NCBI RefSeq assembly: GCF_900099765.1
Contig: NZ_FNDX01000002.1
Location: forward strand, 62,001-126,000
Direction: 5' to 3'
Origin: Paenibacillus typhae
GTDB lineage: Bacteria; Bacillota; Bacilli; Paenibacillales; Paenibacillaceae
Length of the DNA stretch: 64,000 nt
Shown: positions 8,700 through 17,465 of the stretch, in pieces
How the letters are laid out: every line of letters begins with the position of its first letter
Numbering within the stretch: position 1 is the stretch's first letter
The notes under the pieces: generated by a model
Database searches by the model: none
The model's input: the letters and a program-made list of their open reading frames with translations, nothing else
Told to the model about the DNA's origin: nothing
Position numbers and translations under genes: made by a program

Positions 8700-8978
8700 T
8701 TGATTATTGCCATTCTGCCTTATTATAAAGTTGAGCGGACCGTCACTGCAGACAATCTCGAGATAGTAATCCACAGACGCTCATTATGTCTATATTCTAA
8801 CCGGATTGTTTCAGCTTACCGAGAGTTTCCGATTGATGAGATTTTTGACATATCATTCAAAGACCTCGGACAAGGCCATGGTGTCCTCTATCTGCATACA
8901 AAACATGGGGTATACGCGTACACTATAGAAACTGATGCAGAATTGTTTATATCTGAGGTAAAGAAACTGATCAGTTAG
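8700..8978 (+). CDS. small protein of unknown function
   Basis: About 92 residues, mixed alpha/beta, with alternating hydrophobic strands (LEIVIHRRSLCLYSNRIVSA, GVLYLHTKHGVYAYTIETD) that suggest a small beta-barrel such as a PH-like fold. I do not recognise a family by name. An ATG at 8694 directly abuts AGGAGGGG, too close for initiation, so the TTG at 8700, six bases from the Shine-Dalgarno, is preferred. It lies 12 bases after the hydrolase gene and is probably the last gene of that transcript. A bidirectional terminator follows. Confidence 0.6.
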   Translation: MIIAILPYYKVERTVTADNLEIVIHRRSLCLYSNRIVSAYREFPIDEIFDISFKDLGQGHGVLYLHTKHGVYAYTIETDAELFISEVKKLIS

Positions 8979-9090
8979 GAGACCAGAGCGGAGATTCCTC
9001 AACACGGAGGGATTGGGTTCATTGGGTATCAAAACTACAACCTTTGCTGTACTTCTCCCGATGGGGAAATATATAAGAATCAAGTCAGCC

Positions 9091-9129
9091 AAAAAGCGCC
9101 GGGAAGCTGACAGGCTCCCTGCGCTTTTT
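9091..9129. terminator. bidirectional rho-independent terminator
   Basis: AAAAAGCGC and GCGCTTTTT form the base of a long hairpin with GGGAAGC/GCTCCCT above it. A runs and T runs on both flanks allow it to end both the upstream plus-strand transcript and the minus-strand MFS transcript. Confidence 0.85.
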
Positions 9130-9138
9130 ATAATACAG

Positions 9139-10437
9139 CTATTCTTCCAATTTCCAGATATTCCTGTCAGCCAGAAACGGAAGGCAGGATAGCGCACCAA
9201 AGATTCCGATTACAAGAAATAGCAGAGCTGCTCCTGAGCCTTTTCCGGCTCCCACGAGTGTAACATACACACTATCCAGGGATTGTACGGCCATAAACGG
9301 TTCAAACACTTTGTCTATCAGGAATCCGCCGCACAGGTACCCCAATGGAATGGTAAAGAACTGTAAGGTGTTTCTGGCCGAATAGACACGCCCCTGCATC
9401 TCAATAGGGATTATTGTACGAAATAGCACATCCATATTAGCGCTCATAACGGGGATAAACACCCAGCCAAGAATAGCACCCAGGCACCACACAGGTGTAT
9501 TTCTGCCGAAGGCAAGCATGAAATTCTCGGTACTCATCGAAAAAAGCAGGCAATTGCAAATAACCCGGACCCGGCTCTTAGGCGGCGGCAGGAAGGCGAC
9601 CAGAATGCTTCCTGTCATCATGGCTATCCCGGTAACCATATTGACCATACCGAGTGCGAACTCTCCGCCGCCGGCACGTGAAAGAATCATTGCGGGCAGG
9701 GCAGCATTGAAGATAGAGGCAGTAAAATTGATCACGGCCAAAAAAAGGATCAGATCCAGAATTCCGCGGTTGTCCATCAGATACCGTAGGCCGCTCTTTG
9801 CAGACTGTAATATCGTCGTTCTTCCGGTACTGCTCCGGTTCTTGATTTGAGGGATTTTAACAAAGAATAACAAAGCAACAAATGCTGTGGCAAAGGTAAT
9901 GAAATCAAACAGGATAACAACTCTAATACTTGTAAATGAAAGCAGTGAAGTGGCGAGAACAGGCGTTAATATAGTGACCAGCGAATTGGATAAGGAACGC
10001 ATCCCGCTTACCTTCTGATAGTGCTTTTCGGGAGCTAACAGGCTGATGGATACATCCGAGGCTGGCTGCTGTACTGTGTTCATTAGTCCATTCAAGGTGT
10101 TGATTAAATAAAGATGCCAAATCTGGAGCTTATCCGTGCTCAGCAGAATAAATACCGAAACGGTACAAAGTGCCGCAAAGCTGTCGCTGAGCAGAATAGT
10201 GGTCTTCTTATTCCATCTGTCGCTGAGTGCACCTGCGAAGATGCTCAGCAGGACATAGGGGGCATAGGAACAGATGGTCAAAAGCGACGTGACTAGAGCT
10301 GAACCCTGCTCCTGATAAGACCAGATCACCAGGGCGAAGGCAGTCATTGCACTGCCCAGTGATGAAAATGACTGTGTCAGCCATAAAATCAGGAAGATAT
10401 GAAGCTCCCGGAAGGTGTTTTGGAAATTTTTTATCAT
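9139..10437 (-). CDS. MFS efflux transporter (MefA/MFS_3-like)
   Basis: A 432-residue membrane protein with 12 predicted helices. The loop between helices 2 and 3 reads GALSDRWNKKTTILLSD, the MFS motif A, and the region NTLNGLMNTVQQPASDVSISL is typical of the MFS_3 branch that includes macrolide efflux pumps such as MefA. The substrate is not determinable. The ATG at 10437 has AGAGGAG upstream. The 5' region carries a 12-codon leader ORF and competing hairpins, so expression is probably controlled by translation of the leader, as known for several antibiotic-resistance pumps. It is transcribed alone and ends at the bidirectional terminator. Confidence 0.85.
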   Translation of the reverse strand: MIKNFQNTFRELHIFLILWLTQSFSSLGSAMTAFALVIWSYQEQGSALVTSLLTICSYAPYVLLSIFAGALSDRWNKKTTILLSDSFAALCTVSVFILLSTDKLQIWHLYLINTLNGLMNTVQQPASDVSISLLAPEKHYQKVSGMRSLSNSLVTILTPVLATSLLSFTSIRVVILFDFITFATAFVALLFFVKIPQIKNRSSTGRTTILQSAKSGLRYLMDNRGILDLILFLAVINFTASIFNAALPAMILSRAGGGEFALGMVNMVTGIAMMTGSILVAFLPPPKSRVRVICNCLLFSMSTENFMLAFGRNTPVWCLGAILGWVFIPVMSANMDVLFRTIIPIEMQGRVYSARNTLQFFTIPLGYLCGGFLIDKVFEPFMAVQSLDSVYVTLVGAGKGSGAALLFLVIGIFGALSCLPFLADRNIWKLEE

Positions 10438-10481
10438 GACTTTGCTCCTCTTTCAATTGAATTCTTAAATCTTCAATGAAA

Positions 10482-10551
10482 GTGCAAAGCCGAACGGACG
10501 AACTCAGATCCGCTCCGTGCAGTTTCGTCCGTTTCAGACTTTGCACGGAGC
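10482..10551 (-). promoter_or_regulatory. mutually exclusive hairpins in the leader of the MFS gene
   Basis: In the leader RNA, GCTCCGTGC (10551-10543) can pair with GCACGGAGC (10520-10512). Alternatively AACGGACGAA (10533-10524) pairs with TTCGTCCGTT (10502-10493), inside an outer stem GTGCAAAG (10546-10539) with CTTTGCAC (10489-10482). All stems are perfect. The first hairpin overlaps the segments needed for the second arrangement, so both cannot form together. This is the classic layout of attenuation control. Which form blocks expression is not evident, as no clear U-run or Shine-Dalgarno sequestration is seen. Confidence 0.7.
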
Positions 10552-10572
10552 AATGCCTCTGCATAGCCGCAT
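10534..10572 (-). CDS. putative 12-residue leader peptide
   Basis: ATG at 10572 opens a 12-codon frame (MRLCRGIAPCKV) ending in TGA at 10536-10534. AAGGG lies eight bases upstream. The last codons are the 5' arm of the competing hairpins, and the stop codon abuts the next arm. A ribosome stalled on this peptide would therefore decide which hairpin forms. The sequence is not a leader peptide I can name. The next in-frame alternative, an overlapping ATG at 10564, reads into the MFS gene out of frame. Confidence 0.55.
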   Translation of the reverse strand: MRLCRGIAPCKV

Positions 10573-10662
10573 AAGGATATCCCTTCTTTTCCGGTTGAAG
10601 TTAAATTTACCCAAAAGTAAATTCCACTTCATTTTAACATGCGGAAACTTATCCGCGTGTTA

Positions 10663-11879
10663 TTATTTGGCAGCAAGCGGTCTGGTCTGGAGGTAAAGGT
10701 TTAAATCCGGGCTTGCGCCCGTCAGAATCTGGTCTTCAACAATCTTCGCTAACACACCGTTGTATACAGTTCCGTTATCCCCATAAGCCATAATCATATA
10801 GCAATTGGGATAAGCTTCGTTCTGGCTGATGATGGGCATTCCGTCATGCGTTCCACCGTAAAAGGCCCCCAAATAATATTCCGGTATGGCCTGAATATCC
10901 GGAAAGAGGCTGTTAAACGCTGTAATGAGCTTATCCTTGCTTGCAAGGATTTTGGAATCTCTTGTTTCTGCGTAGGATGTATCTTTATCCATGCCCCCGA
11001 TAATAATCCGGTTATCCGGAGTCGTACGCATATATACGTAGGGGCGTGCGGTTTCCCATATCAGGGTTCTTTTATACCAGCCTGAAAAATCAGCGACCGG
11101 CTTTGTAATGACGGCGTAGGAGCTTGCCAGCGTAGCATTTTTTTCTGTTTTAAAGTCGCTGTCTTCATAACCGGCTGCAATAATAACATATCTGGCCCGG
11201 ATTTCGCGGTGTTCTTTGGTATAAAACAGGGCATGATCCTGTTCATAACGTTTGCCTGTTATCTCTGTATTCTCAAAAATCAATCCACCGCGTGACTTCA
11301 CTTTCTCAAGCAGCCCGTATACAAATTTAAGCGGGTTCATCTCCGCGTCATCATGATAGTACAGAGCAGCCTCTTTTTGAAAAGGATAATGCCCGGCAAT
11401 CTGCCTTCATCCCAAAAATCCACTTTGAACCCATGTTTCCGCAGGAGCACATGTTCCTCAGTCAATTCAGGAATATCTTCCTTATTGCTTGCATAATACA
11501 GGCTGTCCCGTCTGATAAAATCCGGGTCTATCGGTAACTGACGGCTTATCCGCTCAATATCGTTAATGGACTGCTCGCATAATCTAAGATGACGCGCAGC
11601 AGCTTCTTCACCAAAAGAGTGCGCAAGGGATACAAAACTTTTTTCTCCGGCATATTGAATTAATGCTGTATTGGAGCTGGTGCTGCCTTCTCCTGCTTTT
11701 CTTTTGTCGACTACAACGACGGACATTCCTTGTTCACACAGGAGATTTGCACACTGTGCACCGGAGCTGCCAGCACCAATGATCAGTACATCACACGATA
11801 TGTCCTCTTCAAGCGTAGGATACGTTGGGGGGGTAGCCACTGTTGTCGGCCAGTACAATTTACCACTTTGCAGATCCAT
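10663..11879 (-). pseudogene. FAD-dependent oxidoreductase (DAO family), frameshifted
   Basis: Two adjacent frames together give one protein of about 405 residues. The first (11879-11400) holds the Rossmann motif VLIIGAGSSGAQCANLL and a flavin-binding start. The second (11400-10663) holds the oxidoreductase C-terminal half with IIGGMDKDTSY and GTHDGMPIISQ. Homology passes from one frame to the other at 11400-11408, where DEGR in one frame continues as IAGHYPFQKEAALYYHDDAE in the next. One missing base there, for example a lost A, explains it. It could be a real mutation or a sequencing error. The ATG start at 11879 and the 1.2 kb length are normal for a glycine-oxidase-like enzyme. Confidence 0.8.
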
Positions 11880-11968
11880 ATCAAGTCTCTCCCTTTATAA
11901 TATTCGACACTTAGTATGGACACTTCACTGCGACTCGATGCAACAACAATCCAAGTTCATGGAATACA

Positions 11969-13069
11969 TCAGTTAATACCTTTTTTTCTTTGTTTACGGA
12001 TAATCATCACGATCAGCAGCAGGACAGGCAACAATATTTGAAAAATCGGCCACCAATATTTTACGGCGATTTCTCTGCCTACTTTAATGAATTCCGTATA
12101 TGTCGGCGACATAAAAGCCAAAAAATAGGTGCTCACCCCGATCAGCGCCGAAGATGGTTTGTGTTTTATTCCTATAACCCTGCTGATGCCAATTACCGCT
12201 GCGTTTAGGAAAGTAGCCAATTTAACCCCAAGGCTCAGGAACAGGATCAGTGTAAATAAAGGATCAATTCTCTCAAGCACCTCTGACATCTGAATCAACT
12301 GAACAGCTTGAAGTAAAGGAAGAGAACTGTTTGTGGCCAGAACAGGTCCAAGAACCAGAATATTGATTTGATTAAAAAGGATAAGAAACAGACTGATTCC
12401 ACAGTACGTCAGCAGAATCATTTTGTTCATCCCGCGTCTGGTAGCTGCCATTGGATAAAACACCAGAAAGACCACGACCTGGCCGAAGGGAAAAGAGAGA
12501 ATACCAGGTATTGCCGCTTTGAAGACTGGCTTCCATCCATGTTCAAGAATGGGCAGCATAAAATGAAATTGCAGCAGGCCGGTTGCTGCCAGCAGAATCA
12601 GGATGACGAAATATCCGATGACTATTACTGGGAATAATACGATGCACATCAGAAACAGCGTTTCCGGACCGTATCGAACCGTGTTAGTTACAACAAGAAC
12701 TATAATCAGGATTACTGACCAGAGCGGAGTACCCGGAAGCAATGTCAATATGGTTACTTCTGCGATATCCCGCAGGTTTCTTGACGCCTCCAAAGTGAAA
12801 TAGCCGATGAAACCCAGACTAATAAGACCCCCGATGAACTTACCGGAATAACGCTGTATAATCTGAAACAAATCTAGTTGAGGCTCAATCCTGTGTAAGG
12901 TTAAGTGAATCAGAAGAAGCAGAAGACCTGCCACGGATGCGATCAGCATGGACAACCACGCGTCTTGCCTCACTTCACCACCGATAAGGAATAAGCTTGT
13001 ACTTCCTATCTCAAACAAAGCAAACGTAGCTGCTAATTCGGAGGCCCGGGTAGGAGACTTGCTGTTCAT
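11969..13069 (-). CDS. spore germination permease, GerAB family
   Basis: A 366-residue protein with about 10 membrane helices, of the GerAB/ArcD/ProY endospore germination family related to amino-acid permeases. The N-terminus (SELAATFALFEIGSTSLFLI) and the internal LPILEHGWKPVFKAAIPGI segment are typical. GerAB subunits bind germinants such as amino acids in the inner spore membrane. The ATG is at 13069. It is the last gene of a three-gene gerA-type operon, 30 bases after the GerAC gene. Confidence 0.9.
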   Translation of the reverse strand: MNSKSPTRASELAATFALFEIGSTSLFLIGGEVRQDAWLSMLIASVAGLLLLLIHLTLHRIEPQLDLFQIIQRYSGKFIGGLISLGFIGYFTLEASRNLRDIAEVTILTLLPGTPLWSVILIIVLVVTNTVRYGPETLFLMCIVLFPVIVIGYFVILILLAATGLLQFHFMLPILEHGWKPVFKAAIPGILSFPFGQVVVFLVFYPMAATRRGMNKMILLTYCGISLFLILFNQINILVLGPVLATNSSLPLLQAVQLIQMSEVLERIDPLFTLILFLSLGVKLATFLNAAVIGISRVIGIKHKPSSALIGVSTYFLAFMSPTYTEFIKVGREIAVKYWWPIFQILLPVLLLIVMIIRKQRKKGIN

Positions 13070-13099
13070 TTTCGGCTCCTTTCTGTTCCACGGATGGGG

Positions 13100-14326
13100 C
13101 TATTTCTCTGCTATCTTCAACAAATGCCTGAATGAGTCAAGGAACATCCGTGTCCGGACTACCGTCATTGTTACCTCTGCCTGCATATCCATCCTGGCCA
13201 ATTCTTCATCCCAGACGGGCTTTAGCCTGTTCCATTCTTTCGGGTTCCGTTCATGTATCCGGTTGCCAATCCCCAGAATATCAACCTTCATTGCCTTGGC
13301 TGCTTCCCAGCCCATTTGCATCTGCTTCAAAATAACCTCTTCTATAGCATGTTTGAGTTTATTGATGCCGGCTGTATCGGTAAGGTTCTCATCAGTAGTG
13401 GTTTCAGCGAGTTCACCTTGGACTTCAGCTTTCACTTTAATGGTATAGTGTAACGGTCCTTTCACGGGAGTAACCTTGACTTTGGCCTTGAATATCCTCA
13501 CGGCGGATTGGTCTGCCCCTTCAGGAGCATCGGGGTTCGGGAATGAAAGCACAGTACCTTTAACACGATTGGTTAACCAGGAGAGGCCCAGGCTTTCCTT
13601 GAGATTCATTCTTCCTGCAAGACGATCCCCTTTAAAGATGACAAGTCCCGTCATTCTGACCTTGGCATCTTGAGATGTTCTGTTTATTGACTCTACCGAC
13701 TCCAGCGATTCTGCATTTTCTCCGGCTATCCCGATTTCTGGTACACTAGCCGCCTTAGACTCAGATGTTATTCCTAGGGCAAGATCAAACATCGTTGTTG
13801 CAGGGTAAAAGGAAACCAACATATGTTCTGTTTCAACTATTTTGGCGATGGCCTGTCCGGGCAGCTTTTCTGGCGGCAGGTTTTTATTGAGGATGTTTCG
13901 GGCGCTGCCCTTGGTTACCATAACATTGACCATCTCCCGGGATTCCGGATTACGAAAGTAGGAGTCCAGAATTGAACTAATCCCCGATTCAGCTGTTTCC
14001 TTGCTGATAATCAGTACATTATTATGGGCAAAATAGAGCTTTCGCGGATGCTCCACCGCACTCATAAATACGGTATCCCGTATCGTTTTTCCTTTGGTCG
14101 AAAAGACATGAACCCCGCTTTGGCTCCCGCCTGACGTTCCTCCGGCTGCCGATGCATTCGCAGATGCGACGCTGACCTGGTAAGTGACCGTAAAGTTTCC
14201 TTCCGTACCGTCTACACCCGATCCCGTGACGATACTAAGATCGTTCAGCTCGTTAGCCTTGCCGCAGCCATTTAACAGCAGCATTGCGGCAAGAAGGATG
14301 CAGCTTATTCGAAGAGTTCCTGACAT
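13100..14326 (-). CDS. spore germination lipoprotein, Ger(x)C family
   Basis: A 408-residue lipoprotein. The N-terminal signal ends in the lipobox LLNGC, so the mature protein begins at Cys21 and is lipid-anchored. The rest has the three-domain Ger(x)C layout, ending with a Glu/Lys-rich alpha-beta domain that includes NPKEWNRLKPVWDEE. The ATG at 14326 is two bases after the GerAA stop, indicating coupling. Gene order is A-C-B rather than the A-B-C of Bacillus subtilis gerA. Confidence 0.9.
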   Translation of the reverse strand: MSGTLRISCILLAAMLLLNGCGKANELNDLSIVTGSGVDGTEGNFTVTYQVSVASANASAAGGTSGGSQSGVHVFSTKGKTIRDTVFMSAVEHPRKLYFAHNNVLIISKETAESGISSILDSYFRNPESREMVNVMVTKGSARNILNKNLPPEKLPGQAIAKIVETEHMLVSFYPATTMFDLALGITSESKAASVPEIGIAGENAESLESVESINRTSQDAKVRMTGLVIFKGDRLAGRMNLKESLGLSWLTNRVKGTVLSFPNPDAPEGADQSAVRIFKAKVKVTPVKGPLHYTIKVKAEVQGELAETTTDENLTDTAGINKLKHAIEEVILKQMQMGWEAAKAMKVDILGIGNRIHERNPKEWNRLKPVWDEELARMDMQAEVTMTVVRTRMFLDSFRHLLKIAEK

Positions 14327-14328
14327 GA

Positions 14329-15978
14329 TTAGTTCCCCTTGTTCTGAGGCTTGTCCTCTGCTTGATAAACCCCGGCCTCATCCGAACTTGTCGGGTATTG
14401 ATTCGGAGCCTGCCTAAATTTATTGCGTCCCGACTTCTGGTTGGGACGGGTCTTCATTGCCCACCAAGGTACACGCAGAAGCAAATCCTTCATATTGGAT
14501 TTGAAGTAAGGAGCATAGGGCATAAAATAATTCACACCAAACGACCGTAAAGAGACTAGATGAGCCAGCAATGGTATAAGGCCTGCCAGAATGCCGAACA
14601 GGCCGAAGGTACCGGCGAGGAGCATCAAGACAAAACGCATTAGCCGCACCGCAGAGGCCATATTGATGCTCGGAATAACAAAGTTGGCTATTGCCGTAAA
14701 TGAAACCACAATAACCATTGCACTGGATACCAAGCCTGCCTGAACGGCAGCCTGACCCAGCACCAGTGCGCCGACAATCGAAATGGCAGGTCCGATCACC
14801 CGTGGCATCCGGACACCCGCTTCCCGGATAACCTCAAAGATCAGCTCCATTGCCAGAGCCTCAAATAATGCAGGAAGAGGCGTACCTTCCCGTTGCCCTG
14901 TAAGCGTAATCAGCAGGGTAGTGGGTATCATCTCCTGCTGAAAAGTCGTTACAGCTATATAAAGAGAGGGCAGAAGCAGGGCTACAAAAAAAGATACGAA
15001 ACGGATGGCCCGCAGGAAGGTTGAGATATCATACCGCTGATAATAATCTTCACTGGAATGAAAGAAGTTAAAAAAGGTGACAGGTGCTATCAATACAAAC
15101 GGTGTACCGTCAACCAGAATACCTACCATACCGTCCAGCAGGCTGCCGGCCAAGGTGTCAGGGCGTTCCGTATTGAGTATGGTCGGGAAGGGTGTTATCG
15201 CGGCATCCTGTATAAATTCCTCTATGTAACCACTTTCCAGAATGCTGTCTGTATCAATTGCCTTCAGTCGGGTATTTACTTCTTCCACTACTTCAGGCCT
15301 TGCGATCCCATCCAAATAAGCAACGACAACCCGTGTCTGTGTATAGGTCCCGATGATATGTTGTTCAAACTTCAGGGCCGGGGTTTTTAGCTTACGTCTG
15401 AGCAGGGAAAGATTAGTGGACAGCTCTTCTGTGAAGCCCTCCTTGGGGCCGCGGATAACCGTCTGCGAGGTTGGTTCTTCAACTGAACGGCGGACACCTC
15501 CGGAAATGCCGACACCTAGCATCCAATCATTATTTTTCAGCAGAATCAGCACGTTTCCGGCCAGGATCGCCCGCATAATCTCCTCTTCGGTTGACAGCGA
15601 CTGAACATTGCCCATGGGTATCATTGATCTGAACTCCGATGCGCTTCTCGCCGCATCCTGAATGCTGTCTTCATTATCCAGCAGATGAATAACAGCACTG
15701 ATCAAATCAGGAAGCAAGACCGTCTCAACCAAACCGTCTATATAACAAACAGCCGCCGAGAGAGTGAGGCCCTTAGGGTTCACCAATTCATTGAGGACAA
15801 AATCCGGACTTTTTCCGAACTTGGACTTCAACATTCCGACATTCTGCTCAAAAGATGAAGGCAAAGCGTGCCTGTCCTTTTTTTCAGGAGTCTCGCCCTG
15901 ATGTTGCTTTTGTCTTTTTGTGACACTTCTGGCTGGTTTAAAAATCTGCTTCATCCATTTGATGAACATGAGCCACAC
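14329..15978 (-). CDS. spore germination protein, GerAA family
   Basis: A 549-residue protein. A long soluble N-terminal domain with the family motif PKEGFTEELSTNLSLLRRKL is followed by about five membrane helices in residues 290-460 and a basic, Asn/Gln-rich tail. It forms the ion-channel subunit of a germinant receptor with the GerAB and GerAC proteins downstream. The ATG is at 15978, after AAGAAGGTG. An upstream TGTAAA-17-CATAAAA pair (near 16050-16020, minus strand) resembles a weak forespore SigG promoter. That promoter call is tentative. Confidence 0.9.
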   Translation of the reverse strand: MWLMFIKWMKQIFKPARSVTKRQKQHQGETPEKKDRHALPSSFEQNVGMLKSKFGKSPDFVLNELVNPKGLTLSAAVCYIDGLVETVLLPDLISAVIHLLDNEDSIQDAARSASEFRSMIPMGNVQSLSTEEEIMRAILAGNVLILLKNNDWMLGVGISGGVRRSVEEPTSQTVIRGPKEGFTEELSTNLSLLRRKLKTPALKFEQHIIGTYTQTRVVVAYLDGIARPEVVEEVNTRLKAIDTDSILESGYIEEFIQDAAITPFPTILNTERPDTLAGSLLDGMVGILVDGTPFVLIAPVTFFNFFHSSEDYYQRYDISTFLRAIRFVSFFVALLLPSLYIAVTTFQQEMIPTTLLITLTGQREGTPLPALFEALAMELIFEVIREAGVRMPRVIGPAISIVGALVLGQAAVQAGLVSSAMVIVVSFTAIANFVIPSINMASAVRLMRFVLMLLAGTFGLFGILAGLIPLLAHLVSLRSFGVNYFMPYAPYFKSNMKDLLLRVPWWAMKTRPNQKSGRNKFRQAPNQYPTSSDEAGVYQAEDKPQNKGN

Positions 15979-16172
15979 CTTCTTAAATACTTGCTTATAA
16001 TCGTTAATCTTTGTTTCAAATGGTTTTTTTATGCAGTTTAGCAGGATAGATTTACATCAATCCAATTTGATAATAATGATTAAATATATTATCACTACAC
16101 AAATTCCACACAAATTTAAAGTAAAGTATGAAGCAGTTAAACAAACGAAAACAAACCTACGGAGGATATGTT

Positions 16173-17366
16173 ATGAGAAAAGGAATAGTCATTGTCAGCT
16201 TAACAGTTGTGCTTAGTACAATCCTTGCAGGCTGTCAAATTGGCAATAAAGAGGCTGAACAGGGACCAGACAATAATGCAGTGGCTTCCGCGGTATCTAC
16301 ACCTTGGATAGGTACGAAGAACACGACACGTATTAACACCTCTGACCCTGTTGAAGCAGCCGTGCTGGTGTCCCGGACCCTTTGGACGGCCGTATCCGAC
16401 AGTAACCGGCCTGCAAGTGTCGTGCTTACGGACGTCAGCAACTGGCAAATTGCTGCGGTAAGTACCGATCTTATACACCACCCAAGTAACGGGCCTGTCC
16501 TTTTCTTTGAGAAAGACAAGGTTCCTGAAGCAACCCTCGCGGAAATACAACGGCTGAAGCCTGCGGGTGCAGCAGGAAATGATGGGATTCAACTCATTAT
16601 CGTGGGCCCGGCTTCCGATGCAGTAGTCAAACAATTGGATACGTTAAACATGAAGCTGGATCAAATTGGAGGGGACGAGCCGGCTGCAGTTGCCGGGGCC
16701 ATTGATGCTTACTATGCCAAGGTTGCCGGCGAACTCCCGCAAGCAGTAGTGATTGGATCGATGGATAGTCCGGAATACACACTTCCGGCTGTAAACTGGA
16801 TAGCCCATATGCCGGAACCCCTTCTGTACGTAACCAAGGATGAAGTTCCTGAGCAGACTGTCCAGGCATTGAACGAACGCGGAGGGAACGCAGTGATTTA
16901 CCTGCTTGGACCCGAGTCCGCCGTTTCATCCGGAGTTGAAGAGAAGCTTAAAGCTTATGGATCAGTAACCCGAATCTCGGGGAATGATCCGGCTACTAAT
17001 GCTATCGCTTTTTCAAAATTCAAAGATGAAGCTACAGGATTCGGTTGGGGAATAACTGCACCGGGACATAACCTGTCTTTCCTCCCTGCAGACTCTACAC
17101 TGCTAGCGGTTGCAGCGGCCCCGTTCTCACATCTCGGTAAACATGCTCCTCTGATTTTCACCAGTAAGGATCATATGCCGGAAGCGGTAATGGGATACAC
17201 AGCTGAAATTCAGCCGAAGTTTAAGGATTCTCCGGCAGAAGGTCCGTATAACCACGCCTGGATTACAGGGGATAACAACGCAATTACAGCAGAAGCACAA
17301 AGTGAAATCGATGATATGCTCGAGATTTCTCCCGTATCAGGTGACAACCCGCATTCAGGGCATTAA
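16173..17366 (+). CDS. lipoprotein with cell-wall-binding repeat 2 (CWB2) modules
   Basis: A 397-residue exported lipoprotein with lipobox LAGC near residue 19. The body is built of about three CWB2-type repeats, each with a VVL/VIG strand, a leading Ala-rich helix and a conserved GP or GGD turn (IQLIIVGPASDAV, VIYLLGPESAV, RISGNDPATNA). CWB2 modules bind cell-wall polymers in related proteins. The ATG at 16173 is chosen because GGAGG lies seven bases upstream and the signal peptide begins there; a longer frame from 16128 lacks these. It is followed 100 bases later by a two-component system and may be its target or sensor partner. Confidence 0.85.
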   Translation: MRKGIVIVSLTVVLSTILAGCQIGNKEAEQGPDNNAVASAVSTPWIGTKNTTRINTSDPVEAAVLVSRTLWTAVSDSNRPASVVLTDVSNWQIAAVSTDLIHHPSNGPVLFFEKDKVPEATLAEIQRLKPAGAAGNDGIQLIIVGPASDAVVKQLDTLNMKLDQIGGDEPAAVAGAIDAYYAKVAGELPQAVVIGSMDSPEYTLPAVNWIAHMPEPLLYVTKDEVPEQTVQALNERGGNAVIYLLGPESAVSSGVEEKLKAYGSVTRISGNDPATNAIAFSKFKDEATGFGWGITAPGHNLSFLPADSTLLAVAAAPFSHLGKHAPLIFTSKDHMPEAVMGYTAEIQPKFKDSPAEGPYNHAWITGDNNAITAEAQSEIDDMLEISPVSGDNPHSGH

Positions 17367-17394
17367 GCTTATAAATATATAAGGAGGATTTCAA

Positions 17395-17424
17395 ATGGAG
17401 CCGTAAGCGATATTCGCTTGCGGC
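17395..17424 (+). promoter_or_regulatory. three-codon ORF and hairpin upstream of the response regulator
   Basis: A strong AAGGAGG (17381-17387) is followed by ATG-GAG-CCG-TAA (17395-17406). The stop lies inside an 11-base-pair hairpin, GCCGTAAGCGA with TCGCTTGCGGC (17400-17424, one G-U pair). No T run follows, so it is not an ordinary terminator. It could be an RNA stability or translation-coupling element between the lipoprotein and the regulator. Confidence 0.4.
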
Positions 17425-17465
17425 ATTCTAACGATAAGATACAGTTGAAGGGGAGTGGTTATCCA

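Noticed and set aside
10208-10564. A 118-codon minus-strand frame starting inside the leader region of the MFS gene.
   Set aside because: It starts within the hairpins, runs out of frame through the MFS gene and resembles no protein. The shorter leader ORF with a ribosome site is a better explanation.
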